Assembly (NCBI GenBank): GCA_016787485.1
Contig: JAEUUL010000032.1
Span: 1-64,000 of the forward strand
DNA length: 64,000 bases
Direction: 5' to 3'
From: Bacteroidota bacterium
GTDB lineage: Bacteria > Bacteroidota > Bacteroidia > NS11-12g > UBA955
Shown here: positions 53,180 to 61,338 of the stretch, one piece after another
Layout of the letters: the number at the start of each line of letters is the position of its first letter
Numbering within the stretch: the first letter of the stretch is position 1
Translations under genes and position numbers: made by a program
The notes under the pieces: generated by a model
The model's database searches: none
Seen by the model: only the letters and a program-made list of their open reading frames with translations
What the model was told of the DNA's origin: nothing

Positions 53180-54838
53180 TCAGGCATCACCCACGCGGAT
53201 TTTACGGCCTTTGTACATTTTGCCGTCCAGTGCCTTCACCATCATGCGTGCAGCACCTTTTTCTATCTCGATTTTGGCATTCAGCTCACGCAGATCCACA
53301 CGGCCCAGCACTTCTTTGCGCAAGCGGCTCATGTCCAGAATAAACTGCAGGAAACTGGCTTTGTAAAACCCGTCTTTGGTTCCCAGATTCACAAAAAGGC
53401 GTATCATACCTTCACCACCGCTGAATTCGCGGCCACGGGTATCACGGTTGCTTCTGCGGTCGTCGCCGCGGTCGCCGCCACGTTCTCTGCCGCGGTCTCT
53501 GCTGCGGGATTGCTCCTGCATGTTCAGGTCCGTTGCGTTTTCGTAGTATTTTACAAACCTGTCAAATTCCAGTGCGGCCATCCTCTGTAACAAATCCGTT
53601 TTGCTCATGGAAGCAAATTTTTCTTCCAGCAAAGGCAGGTAGGTTTGATATTCGCCGCTGCTGATATCCGCAGTAACAATCCGGTCAATAAACTTGAAGA
53701 ACTGTTTGCGCATTACATCCTTGCCGGAGGGAATCTCCAGCTTGTGCATAGGTGCTTTTACAATTTTTTCAATCTGACGAACACGGCTCATTTCACGCGG
53801 AGTCACAATGGACATGCATATACCGGTTTTGCCGGCGCGGCCTGTACGGCCACTGCGGTGGGTATACACCTCTGTTTCATCCGGCAGTTCGTAATTGATT
53901 ACATGTGTAATATCCTTTACATCTATCCCCCTGGCAGCCACATCGGTTGCCACCAGCAGTTGCAATGATTTGTGGCGGAATGCATTCATCACCTTGTCGC
54001 GCTGACCCTGACTAAGGTCGCCGTGCAGGGAATCGGCATCATATCCATCGCGGGTAAGGTTCTCGGCAATCTGCTGACAGTCTACCTTGGTGCGGGCAAA
54101 GACAACACCATATATACCCGGATTGAAATCTATCAGTCGTTTCAGTACATCATACCTTGCCTGGTGGGCACAGGTGTAGTACTGATGGTCTATGAGCAGG
54201 TTTGCAGTGTTTTGTTTGCCCACCGAAACTTCGGCCGGGTTCTGCATGTAGGCCTTGCTCACCTGCCTCACTTCGGGGGGCATGGTTGCGCTGAAAAGCC
54301 ATGTGCTCTGCCGGTTAACTGTGTGTTTCAGTACAAATTCTATGTCTTCCCTGAAGCCCATGTTCAGCATTTCATCAGCTTCATCCAGCACTACATATTC
54401 TATGTCCTGCAGCGATATGGCTTTTCGTTCAATCAGGTCTATAAGACGGCCCGGTGTAGCCACTACAATCTGGGTACCTTTGCGCAGGTCGCGTATCTGC
54501 TGACTGATGGCAGCCCCCCCGTACACAGCCGTAATATATGTACCGGGCAAATGCTTTTTGAACAGGGTAAGCTCCTTCACAATCTGCATGCACAATTCCC
54601 GGGTGGGACAAATAATGAGTGCAGTGGGGTGGGGATTTTGCTGCTTAACGTGATTCAGCAACGGAAGTCCAAAGGCAGCGGTTTTACCGGTACCGGTTTG
54701 GGCAAGACCAATAAAATCGGTGGTGCCGGAGAGCAGGACAGGTATGGATTGGGCCTGTATTGGAGTGGGCTCGGTAAATCCAAGCTCCTGAATGGCCTGA
54801 AGCAGTTCGGGTTTCAGACCCAGGTTCGAAAATGACAT
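53180..54838 (-). CDS. DEAD-box RNA helicase with DbpA-type RNA-binding domain, 552 aa
   Basis: ATP-dependent RNA helicase. Motif Q (FTEPTPIQAQSIPVLLSG), motif I AQTGTGKT (46-53), DEAD box (VLDEADEML), SAT (FSATMPP) and motif VI (HRSGRTGRAGKTG) are all present. A low-complexity Arg/Asp/Gly-rich linker (SRDRGRERGGDRGDDRRSNRDTRG region) precedes a C-terminal DbpA-like domain (RLFVNLGTKDGFYKASFLQFI ... ALDGKMYKGRKIRVGDA). It probably acts in ribosome assembly or RNA turnover, and such genes are often cold-induced. Confidence 0.96.
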   Translation of the reverse strand: MSFSNLGLKPELLQAIQELGFTEPTPIQAQSIPVLLSGTTDFIGLAQTGTGKTAAFGLPLLNHVKQQNPHPTALIICPTRELCMQIVKELTLFKKHLPGTYITAVYGGAAISQQIRDLRKGTQIVVATPGRLIDLIERKAISLQDIEYVVLDEADEMLNMGFREDIEFVLKHTVNRQSTWLFSATMPPEVRQVSKAYMQNPAEVSVGKQNTANLLIDHQYYTCAHQARYDVLKRLIDFNPGIYGVVFARTKVDCQQIAENLTRDGYDADSLHGDLSQGQRDKVMNAFRHKSLQLLVATDVAARGIDVKDITHVINYELPDETEVYTHRSGRTGRAGKTGICMSIVTPREMSRVRQIEKIVKAPMHKLEIPSGKDVMRKQFFKFIDRIVTADISSGEYQTYLPLLEEKFASMSKTDLLQRMAALEFDRFVKYYENATDLNMQEQSRSRDRGRERGGDRGDDRRSNRDTRGREFSGGEGMIRLFVNLGTKDGFYKASFLQFILDMSRLRKEVLGRVDLRELNAKIEIEKGAARMMVKALDGKMYKGRKIRVGDA

Positions 54839-54874
54839 GTTTTTTTAGGTTTAATAATATGGTCAGGGCCGTAA

Positions 54875-55942
54875 TTATGCAGCCCCTACCCTTTTCAGAT
54901 GCAGGACATGTGCCCTTACTGCTGAAAAGAAGGTCGGAAATTCGTGATACGCCACACCATACTCTGCGCATACCTGTTTTACAATGCGGGATATGGCCGG
55001 GTAATGGATATGACTGATGCGTGGAAACAAGTGGTGCTCCACCTGAAAGTTGAGGCCACCGGTAAACCAGCCCAAAAATTTACTACGGGTGCTGAAATTG
55101 GCCGTGGTAGCCAGTTGGTGCAGATAATACTCCTGTTCAATTTTGCCGGTATCTTCTGCAGGTACCGGAAATTCCACTTTGTCCACAACATGGGCAAGCT
55201 GGAAAACGATGGCAATCGTAAGACCCACCGCAGCAGACAATACGCCATAGCCTATGGCAAAATTCACCCAACCCAGTTGCCATACCGGAATCACAATAAA
55301 CAAACAGGTATAGATGACTTTGCCCAGCCAGAACAGGAAATGCTGGTTAAGGGTCATCGGGGGTACCTCGGTTTCAGCGATTTTGCGTGAAAAGTATTTG
55401 TTGAAGTCGCGGATGGCTATCCACATGAAGTAGGTGAAACAATACAATACAGGCCAGTAAATATGCTGATACTTGTGAAACCAGTATTTCTTCTGGTTTG
55501 TGCTCATCCGCATCAGTGGCTTGTTGTCTATATCGTCGTCGTGTCCTTCAATATTGGTGTATGAATGGTGCGCCACATTGTGTTTCACCTTCCATAAATA
55601 ACTGCATCCACCCAGAATGTCCAGAGAATAACCCATCAAATCATTCACCCAGGGCTTGGTGCTGTAACTGCCATGGCAGCCATCGTGCATTACATTGAAT
55701 CCAATGGCGGCAATGTTCATTCCCATCACAATGCAAAGCGGAATGGCAGCCCATGCCGGCAGGTGTAAAAACACCAGTGTTGTGTACAACAGAATAAGAC
55801 TCAAAAAAAGAACGATTGTTTTGGTGTATAATTTCCAGTTTCCTGTGTTTTTTACTGATGAGGTGCTGAAATATTCCTCCACCCTTTTGCGCAGTGTACC
55901 TGAGAAATTGTGCTGTGCGCGGGCAAAACTGATTTTAGCCAT
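54875..55942 (-). CDS. Membrane fatty acid desaturase, acyl-CoA/acyl-lipid type, 355 aa
   Basis: Inserts a double bond into fatty acyl chains using a di-iron centre. The three histidine boxes are HDGCH (86-90), HNVAHH (121-126) and QVEHH (300-304), the last of the QxxHH kind seen in front-end (delta-5/6-like) desaturases. About four membrane helices (42-60, 68-85, 160-178 and 205-250). Transcribed from a TATCTTTG box 10 nt upstream of the ATG. Divergent from the small ORF and BamA-like gene. Confidence 0.94.
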   Translation of the reverse strand: MAKISFARAQHNFSGTLRKRVEEYFSTSSVKNTGNWKLYTKTIVLFLSLILLYTTLVFLHLPAWAAIPLCIVMGMNIAAIGFNVMHDGCHGSYSTKPWVNDLMGYSLDILGGCSYLWKVKHNVAHHSYTNIEGHDDDIDNKPLMRMSTNQKKYWFHKYQHIYWPVLYCFTYFMWIAIRDFNKYFSRKIAETEVPPMTLNQHFLFWLGKVIYTCLFIVIPVWQLGWVNFAIGYGVLSAAVGLTIAIVFQLAHVVDKVEFPVPAEDTGKIEQEYYLHQLATTANFSTRSKFLGWFTGGLNFQVEHHLFPRISHIHYPAISRIVKQVCAEYGVAYHEFPTFFSAVRAHVLHLKRVGAA

Positions 55943-55952
55943 GAAATTGCCG

Positions 55953-55960
55953 CAAAGATA
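55953..55960 (-). promoter_or_regulatory. -7 promoter element of the desaturase gene
   Basis: Reads TATCTTTG on the minus strand, exact match, 10 nt before the ATG. Confidence 0.5.
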
Positions 55961-56035
55961 CGCTTTTTTCAGGAAAACAGGTACGGTTTGGTGCCGATTT
56001 CAGGCAGACAGTGTGCGAAAATGCCCTGCCCTGCT

Positions 56036-56043
56036 TAGCTTTG
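56036..56043 (+). promoter_or_regulatory. -7 promoter element before the 26-aa ORF
   Basis: TAGCTTTG, exact TAnnTTTG match, 6 nt before a GTG at 56050, the same spacing as for other leaderless genes in the window. Confidence 0.45.
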
Positions 56044-56049
56044 CCGGTT

Positions 56050-56130
56050 GTGAAAAAGTGGATGAAGTTGCTGCTGGTTTGCCTCATTTGCATATCCATT
56101 GCAACCGTGATTGCGTTACTCGTGCAATGA
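56050..56130 (+). CDS. Small hydrophobic ORF, 26 aa, upstream of the BamA-like gene
   Basis: From a GTG at 56050 the frame encodes a lysine-rich start and a single hydrophobic stretch, KKWMKLLLVCLICISIATVI, and ends at TGA 56128-56130, overlapping the ATG of the barrel gene as ATGA. It could be a one-helix membrane peptide or a coupling leader. No family recognised. The -7 box 6 nt upstream supports translation from this GTG, but ORFs this short occur by chance. Confidence 0.4.
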   Translation: MKKWMKLLLVCLICISIATVIALLVQ

Positions 56131-57179
56131 GATTTTTTGGTCTTTTGTTTATATCGCTTGCCTTGCATCTTTCGCTTTCTGCGCAGGACAAACCTGTACC
56201 CAGGGAAAAAACAATACATTGGCTGCCAGTGCCAACTCTGGGTTATGCTCCCGAAACAAGGGCATACATCGGAGCTGTGGTTATGGCTACTTTTCATACC
56301 CACCCAAAAGATACCCGTGCCAGCAATGCCAAAACCGAATTCACCTATACCCAGCGGCATCAGGTCATCTGCAATCTGGGCTACACCCTGTTCACCCCTG
56401 CGGAAAAATACCGCTTGTCCGGACAACTGAATCTTTCCCGCTTTCCCGACAATTTCTGGGGATTTGGCAATGAGACTCCAGACTCGGTGAAGTTTATCTA
56501 CAACAGTACCCGGCGCGAAGCAGAAATGGTATTTCAGAAAAACCTAGGGCACAACTGGTTTCTGGGTCCACTGCTGCGCTACAGCCGCTTTAGCCGTTTC
56601 GACTCCCTGTCGGGCAAATCTTCAGTTTTTTTCAAACAGGGGGCATTGCAAACCATGGGTGCCGGTTTCAGCCTGCTGCACGATTCGCGCGACAACCTGC
56701 TGAATCCGGGCAAAGGCTATTTTGTGGAATGGCAGAGCAGGTATATGAAGCACAGACATACCTATCTGTATTCATCGCTGGATTTGCGGGCCTACCGCAG
56801 TTTTTTTGATCAGCGGCTGGTATGTGCGGCAAAGATGGTGGGCATTCATTCCAATCCTCGGGGGGCTCCATTTTACGACGCGGCACTTCTGGGAGGAGAC
56901 CGCAACCAGAGAGGTTACTACTATGGCCGTTACCGCGACCGGGGTGCTGTTATGGCACAGTTTGAAACCCGCTATACCGTTTACCGTCGCTGGGGTGTGG
57001 CAGCTTTTGTCACTGCCGGGCGCACCTTCGGCGATTTGTGGGTATCTAAAAAGGTGCACACTTCACAAGGCATAGGCGTACGATTTATGGCCGACCGGAA
57101 AGAACGCACCAATATGCGCATTGATTACGCCTTCGGAAAGGCATCGGGATTCTATTTCTCGTTTGGAGAAGCGTTTTAA
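56127..57179 (+). CDS. BamA/TamA-like outer membrane beta-barrel protein, 350 aa
   Basis: Signal peptide (MRFFGLLFISLALHLSLSAQD), a short N-terminal segment, and a barrel with the surface-antigen (D15) features GAGFSLLHDSRDNLLNPGKGYFVEWQSRYM and the closing GIGVRFMADRKERTNMRIDYAFG. POTRA domains are absent, so it is a minimal barrel rather than BamA itself. The start at 56127 is chosen over an in-frame start at 55695 that would run back through the desaturase gene. Ends 11 bp before the convergent glycine-rich gene. Confidence 0.88.
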   Translation: MRFFGLLFISLALHLSLSAQDKPVPREKTIHWLPVPTLGYAPETRAYIGAVVMATFHTHPKDTRASNAKTEFTYTQRHQVICNLGYTLFTPAEKYRLSGQLNLSRFPDNFWGFGNETPDSVKFIYNSTRREAEMVFQKNLGHNWFLGPLLRYSRFSRFDSLSGKSSVFFKQGALQTMGAGFSLLHDSRDNLLNPGKGYFVEWQSRYMKHRHTYLYSSLDLRAYRSFFDQRLVCAAKMVGIHSNPRGAPFYDAALLGGDRNQRGYYYGRYRDRGAVMAQFETRYTVYRRWGVAAFVTAGRTFGDLWVSKKVHTSQGIGVRFMADRKERTNMRIDYAFGKASGFYFSFGEAF

Positions 57180-57190
57180 GTCAATCCTGG

Positions 57191-57880
57191 TTATCGGGAA
57201 AATCCACTTCCTCCGCCTCCGCCAATGCACAGGGTTATGTACGCCATTTGCGGACGCCAGGCTGCGAGATTATTGGCTTGTTTGCTGCCATTTTTCCAGA
57301 ATTGTGTCCCAATACCACTGCAGTATCCCGCCTGAATTCCTACCATAAATCCGCCGGCCGGCGAAGGCAGAAAACGGAATGCGCCCACACCTGCGTCAAA
57401 ACCCATTCCACCGGTGCCTACACTTCCCTTCTCTCCGTTTTTTATCTGAAAACCGCCAAACTCCCAGGTGCTGCCACTCTGGTTTGTAAGTTCTGCAGAA
57501 GCACCTCCACCGCCAAATCCCCCATAGAAATAGCCCCACCAGCGGGAAGGAATGGGCTTGAGGTAACCCACATTGAAAAAACCCCATCCGTGGCCGGTTT
57601 GCAGGGTGCCATTTGGCCCGGTTGATTTTCCAAAGGCACCGGCAAAGCCTTTTCCACCGAGCAGCAGATGTTTGCCTACCAATCCGAAACCGCCTCCGCC
57701 AATGCTGGTGCCGCTGCCTTTTACAGATGCTGAGCCCATCAGTGAGGGTACAGACAGGTCTCTTGCCAGATTGCCAAAGGTGGATTGGGCTACACCTATG
57801 CTGAAATGGCCAAACCCGCCCTGGGCATGCAGTGCTGCAAATACCGGCAGCCCCCACAGCAGTAGAAATATTCTTTTCAT
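57191..57880 (-). CDS. Glycine-rich exported protein of unknown function, 229 aa
   Basis: Signal peptide (residues 1-20, ends LHAQ), then a body with about a quarter glycine and many aromatic residues (GTSIGGGGFGLVGKHLLLGGKGFAGAFG; GYFYGGFGGGGASAEL), ending GGGGGSGFSR. Alternating aromatic/glycine beta-strands suggest an outer-membrane or surface barrel. No family recognised. A TAGCATTG sequence (one mismatch from the -7 motif) lies just upstream. Confidence 0.75.
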   Translation of the reverse strand: MKRIFLLLWGLPVFAALHAQGGFGHFSIGVAQSTFGNLARDLSVPSLMGSASVKGSGTSIGGGGFGLVGKHLLLGGKGFAGAFGKSTGPNGTLQTGHGWGFFNVGYLKPIPSRWWGYFYGGFGGGGASAELTNQSGSTWEFGGFQIKNGEKGSVGTGGMGFDAGVGAFRFLPSPAGGFMVGIQAGYCSGIGTQFWKNGSKQANNLAAWRPQMAYITLCIGGGGGSGFSR

Positions 57881-57972
57881 TGTACAATGCTAGCACCTTC
57901 CTGCGAATGTTCATTGCAACATTTATCACACCCCGGTGGACAACCCAAAACCTATACACGCACCCGCTGAAG

Positions 57973-57980
57973 TACCTTTG
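57973..57980 (+). promoter_or_regulatory. -7 promoter element of the E1 dehydrogenase gene
   Basis: TACCTTTG, exact match, 6 nt before the ATG at 57987. Confidence 0.5.
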
Positions 57981-57986
57981 CAACCC

Positions 57987-59960
57987 ATGGAATTCAATCC
58001 TGAAAGTCTCACCAAAGACGAACTCCTTTTTTTATACCGCCAATTGGTGTACCCCCGGGTCATCGAGGAAAAAATGCTCATCCTGCTGCGGCAGGGCAAG
58101 GTGGGCAAATGGTTCAGCGGCATTGGCCAGGAAGCCATTTCTGTGGGTGTTACCCAGGCCCTGCACTCCGATGAATACATCCTGCCCCTGCACCGCAATT
58201 TGGGTGTATTTACCGGCCGGGGCATTCCCTTTCGCAAACTGTTTGCGCAGTGGCAGGGCAAAAAAAGCGGTTTTACCAAGGGCCGCGACCGCAGCTTTCA
58301 CTTCGGCACCAACGAATACCATATTGTGGGAATGATCAGCCACCTGGGTGCCATGCTGGGCGTGGCCAACGGAATTGCCCTGTCGCATAAACTGGCCGGT
58401 GAAAAGAAACTGGCCGTGGTGTTCAGCGGAGACGGAGGCACCAGCGAGGGCGATTTTCACGAAGCCCTGAACGTGGCTGCAGTGTGGCAACTGCCGGTTA
58501 TCTTTCTCATTGAAAACAACGGGTACGGGCTCAGCACGCCCAGCAATGAACAGTTCCGCTGCAAACAGTTTATCGACAAAGGCATCGGCTATGGCATGGA
58601 AGCCGTGCAAATCGACGGCAACAACATCCTGGAGGTGTACAATACGGTGAGCCGCTTGGCAGAAGACATACGCAACAACCCCAGGCCCATGATACTGGAG
58701 TGCATGACCTTCCGCATGCGGGGCCATGAGGAAGCCAGTGGCACCAAATATGTGCCACCCCACCTTTTTGAGGAATGGAAAAAGAAAGACCCCATTGAGA
58801 ACTATGAAACCTGGCTGATTGAACTGGGGTATTTAACAAAAGAAGACGCTGCCAAAATCCGGAATGAATGGCTGCAAAGCCTGGAAACCGGGCTGGAGGA
58901 AGTGTTTGCCGAAGCTGAAATAGTACCCGATTCTGCGGAAGAACTGGCCGACATGTACGCCCCATTTACGGGCCATGAAGCTGCGCCGTCCGGCGGGGAA
59001 TCGGAAAAACGCCTGGTGGATGCCATCAGCGACGGGTTGCGGCAGAGTATGGAACGCCATTCACAGCTCGTGATCATGGGGCAGGATGTGGCAGAGTACG
59101 GAGGTGTTTTTAAAATCACCGAAGGCTTTGTGGAACAGTTTGGCAAAGACCGGGTGCGCAACACCCCCATTACCGAAAGCAGCATCCTGGGGGCCGGTTA
59201 CGGACTGGCCATCAAAGGGCGCAAGGCAGTAGTGGAAATGCAGTTTGCCGATTTTGTGAGCTGTGGTTTTAACCAGATTGTGAACAACCTGGCCAAAAGC
59301 CATTACCGCTGGGCCCAGCCGGCCGATGTGGTGGTGCGCATGCCCACAGGCGCTGGGGTGCAGGCCGGTCCCTTTCACAGCCAGAGCAACGAGGCCTGGT
59401 TTTACCACGTACCCGGACTGAAGATCTACTACCCCAGCACCCCCTCCGATGCCAAAGGTCTGCTGGCCCGGGCCATAGAAGACCCCAATCCCGTGCTGTT
59501 TTTCGAGCACAAGCACCTGTACCGCAGCATCAGTGGTATGGTACCTGATGCCTGGTACACCCTGCCCGAAGGCAAGGCCACCGTGCACCACCACGGCGAT
59601 GAGGTTTGTATCATTACCTACGGCTGGGGCGTGCATCAGGCGCTGAAAACGGTTACTGAACAGAACATCCCCGCACGGGTGGTGGATTTGCGCACCCTGC
59701 TGCCCTGGGACAAAGACACAGTGGCAGAACAGGTAAAAGCCACCGGCAAAGTGTTGGTGCTCACGGAAGACACCCTCACCGGCAGCATCGCCTCAGACAT
59801 TGCTGCCTGGATTTCCGAAAATTGTTTTCAGTGGCTGGATGCCCCGGTGAAACGTCTGGGCAGCCTGGACACTCCCGTACCGCTGGCCGGAACGCTGGAA
59901 AAAAACTTTCTGCCCTGGGACCGGTTGGGGGTTGCAATTCAGGAACTGCGTGCATTTTAA
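57987..59960 (+). CDS. Fused E1 alpha-beta subunit of a 2-oxoacid dehydrogenase, 657 aa
   Basis: Thiamine-diphosphate-dependent decarboxylase component of a branched-chain or pyruvate-type dehydrogenase complex; it decarboxylates the oxoacid and passes the acyl group to the lipoyl E2. The alpha part has KWFSGIGQEA and the TPP/Mg motif GDGG (148-151) through ENNGYGLSTP (176-185). The beta part starts at about 345 (RLVDAISDGLRQSMERHSQLVIMGQDVAEYGG). Fused alpha-beta E1 is common in Bacteroidota. The ATG at 57987 follows a -7 box; an upstream in-frame start at 57936 is rejected. The gene is clearly G+C-richer than its neighbours. No E2 or E3 gene is adjacent. Confidence 0.94.
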   Translation: MEFNPESLTKDELLFLYRQLVYPRVIEEKMLILLRQGKVGKWFSGIGQEAISVGVTQALHSDEYILPLHRNLGVFTGRGIPFRKLFAQWQGKKSGFTKGRDRSFHFGTNEYHIVGMISHLGAMLGVANGIALSHKLAGEKKLAVVFSGDGGTSEGDFHEALNVAAVWQLPVIFLIENNGYGLSTPSNEQFRCKQFIDKGIGYGMEAVQIDGNNILEVYNTVSRLAEDIRNNPRPMILECMTFRMRGHEEASGTKYVPPHLFEEWKKKDPIENYETWLIELGYLTKEDAAKIRNEWLQSLETGLEEVFAEAEIVPDSAEELADMYAPFTGHEAAPSGGESEKRLVDAISDGLRQSMERHSQLVIMGQDVAEYGGVFKITEGFVEQFGKDRVRNTPITESSILGAGYGLAIKGRKAVVEMQFADFVSCGFNQIVNNLAKSHYRWAQPADVVVRMPTGAGVQAGPFHSQSNEAWFYHVPGLKIYYPSTPSDAKGLLARAIEDPNPVLFFEHKHLYRSISGMVPDAWYTLPEGKATVHHHGDEVCIITYGWGVHQALKTVTEQNIPARVVDLRTLLPWDKDTVAEQVKATGKVLVLTEDTLTGSIASDIAAWISENCFQWLDAPVKRLGSLDTPVPLAGTLEKNFLPWDRLGVAIQELRAF

Positions 59961-59995
59961 TTCAGCCAGGACAGTGCAAAGGTGATGTATGTCAT

Positions 59996-60025
59996 ATTGC
60001 GGGGACGGACAGGGTTATACATTTG
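59996..60025 (+). promoter_or_regulatory. Promoter of the lipoprotein gene at 60032
   Basis: ATTG, 18 nt, TACATTTG. The -7 box is exact; the ATG begins 6 nt later, so the mRNA is probably leaderless. Confidence 0.55.
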
Positions 60026-60031
60026 TAACCC

Positions 60032-61024
60032 ATGATGGCAAACCCGGCTTTCCGTTTCCTGTGGCTCAGTATCTTTTCTGTGGTAATTATTGGATTCAGT
60101 TCTTTGGGTTCATGTAAGAAAAAAGATAAATACGGAAAATTCAATCATTCCGTCATTTACACTACCTCAAAAAATGCATTTCGTGTTTCCGGCGGTCCGG
60201 ATGATTCTTTGTATTCAGAATTTGGCACATACATCACGAGTATTACTCCAAAAAAATTCACTGCAAAATTAAATATCATGAATTTAATGGATCACTGGGA
60301 TCTGAATGATCAGAAAACACACATGATCGGGTACCTGAATACGAATACGAAAGATGGCGAAATCAGTCAGTTTGCCGATTTCTCCGGAAATCGCGTGGTG
60401 AATTTCAAACCCATTCTGGGAGGAACAGATATCATTTATACTGATGCAGAACAGACAAATGCGATATTCAGACAATCCTCCCTTACGTTTAAATATTTCA
60501 CCATGGTTTATTATTATTTTTACCAGGAAATGGATTTACCCACCCAGTATAAAGATTTAAAACTGGATCAGTTCAATCAGTATTACAATGAGTGGATAAA
60601 ACCAAATTATGGAGGCACCAATTACAATGATGATACCATGAAAACAGGCACATTTCTGAAAAGCAGAAGTGCTCCTTTTACTGCAAATACGGAGTATACC
60701 AGCAATGTGATTATTTTCGGAAATACAGATTCCACATTTATTTTCAACAAAAATAAGAATGAAATTTCGGCCTCAGAAAATTACACACTCGGAGGTACTG
60801 CAAACTGGCCGGTAATCCGCAGTCACAAATTTGCTCCTGTTACTGTAACCCGGCCCAATGAGGGTCAGGTATTTGAATTGAAATCAACCGTGGTTTTCGA
60901 TACGGAAAGATTGATACAGATTTATGCCGGAAAAGACAATATACCCTATACAAAGGATGATGTTTTCATCTATGCACCGAAATTCTGGGAACGCATGAAA
61001 GTGCGGCTGGAAGTGATACAATAA
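60032..61024 (+). CDS. Lipoprotein of unknown function, 330 aa
   Basis: Signal with a clean lipobox LGSC (Cys28). The mature part is Asn/Thr/Lys-rich with beta-strand-like stretches and no family I know. The DNA is A+T-richer than the preceding E1 gene. It has its own promoter and no operon partners; a 314-bp repeat-containing gap follows. Two in-frame ATGs (60032 and 60035) are equally good. Confidence 0.75.
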   Translation: MMANPAFRFLWLSIFSVVIIGFSSLGSCKKKDKYGKFNHSVIYTTSKNAFRVSGGPDDSLYSEFGTYITSITPKKFTAKLNIMNLMDHWDLNDQKTHMIGYLNTNTKDGEISQFADFSGNRVVNFKPILGGTDIIYTDAEQTNAIFRQSSLTFKYFTMVYYYFYQEMDLPTQYKDLKLDQFNQYYNEWIKPNYGGTNYNDDTMKTGTFLKSRSAPFTANTEYTSNVIIFGNTDSTFIFNKNKNEISASENYTLGGTANWPVIRSHKFAPVTVTRPNEGQVFELKSTVVFDTERLIQIYAGKDNIPYTKDDVFIYAPKFWERMKVRLEVIQ

Positions 61025-61037
61025 CGGCGAATTCAAT

Positions 61038-61093
61038 ATGCGGTGGCAGGTCGACATTTACTCCGTAGCACTAAGACCAAACCGCTGGTAGTG
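61038..61093. repeat. Intergenic direct repeat, copy 1
   Basis: 56 bp beginning ATGCGGT and ending GGTAGTG, containing CTAAGACCAAACCGC. Matches copy 2 at about 42 of 53 aligned positions with a 3-nt gap. GCGGT...GGTC near its start can pair with GACCAAACCGC near its end. Confidence 0.6.
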
Positions 61094-61222
61094 CAGGATT
61101 CCCCGCAAAATTCCCACCCCATTCCCCTGGTTGGTCTTTGTGAATTCAAACTCCCAAACTCAATCATTATAACTTCTAAGCCTTTTTAAATTCATGAGAC
61201 CAACGAGCACACCTCACATTGC

Positions 61223-61275
61223 ATGCGGTTGGTCGCACACCACTCCGTTCCGCTAAGACCAAACCGCAGGTAGTG
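61223..61275. repeat. Intergenic direct repeat, copy 2
   Basis: 53 bp beginning ATGCGGT and ending GGTAGTG, containing CTAAGACCAAACCGC. It starts 185 bp after copy 1. GCGGTTGGTC and GACCAAACCGC form an inverted pair around a 22-nt loop. The 314-bp gap (61025-61338) holds these two copies and nothing else recognisable. Confidence 0.6.
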
Positions 61276-61338
61276 TTCTGGAAACCGGAGATTACAATCC
61301 AATTAAAATATTTCTATTACCTTTCCCGTTTTCAAAAC

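Noticed and set aside
55695-56126. Long N-terminal extension of the BamA-like protein
   Set aside because: It would run antisense through the desaturase gene and lacks family-like sequence; a proper signal peptide starts at 56127.
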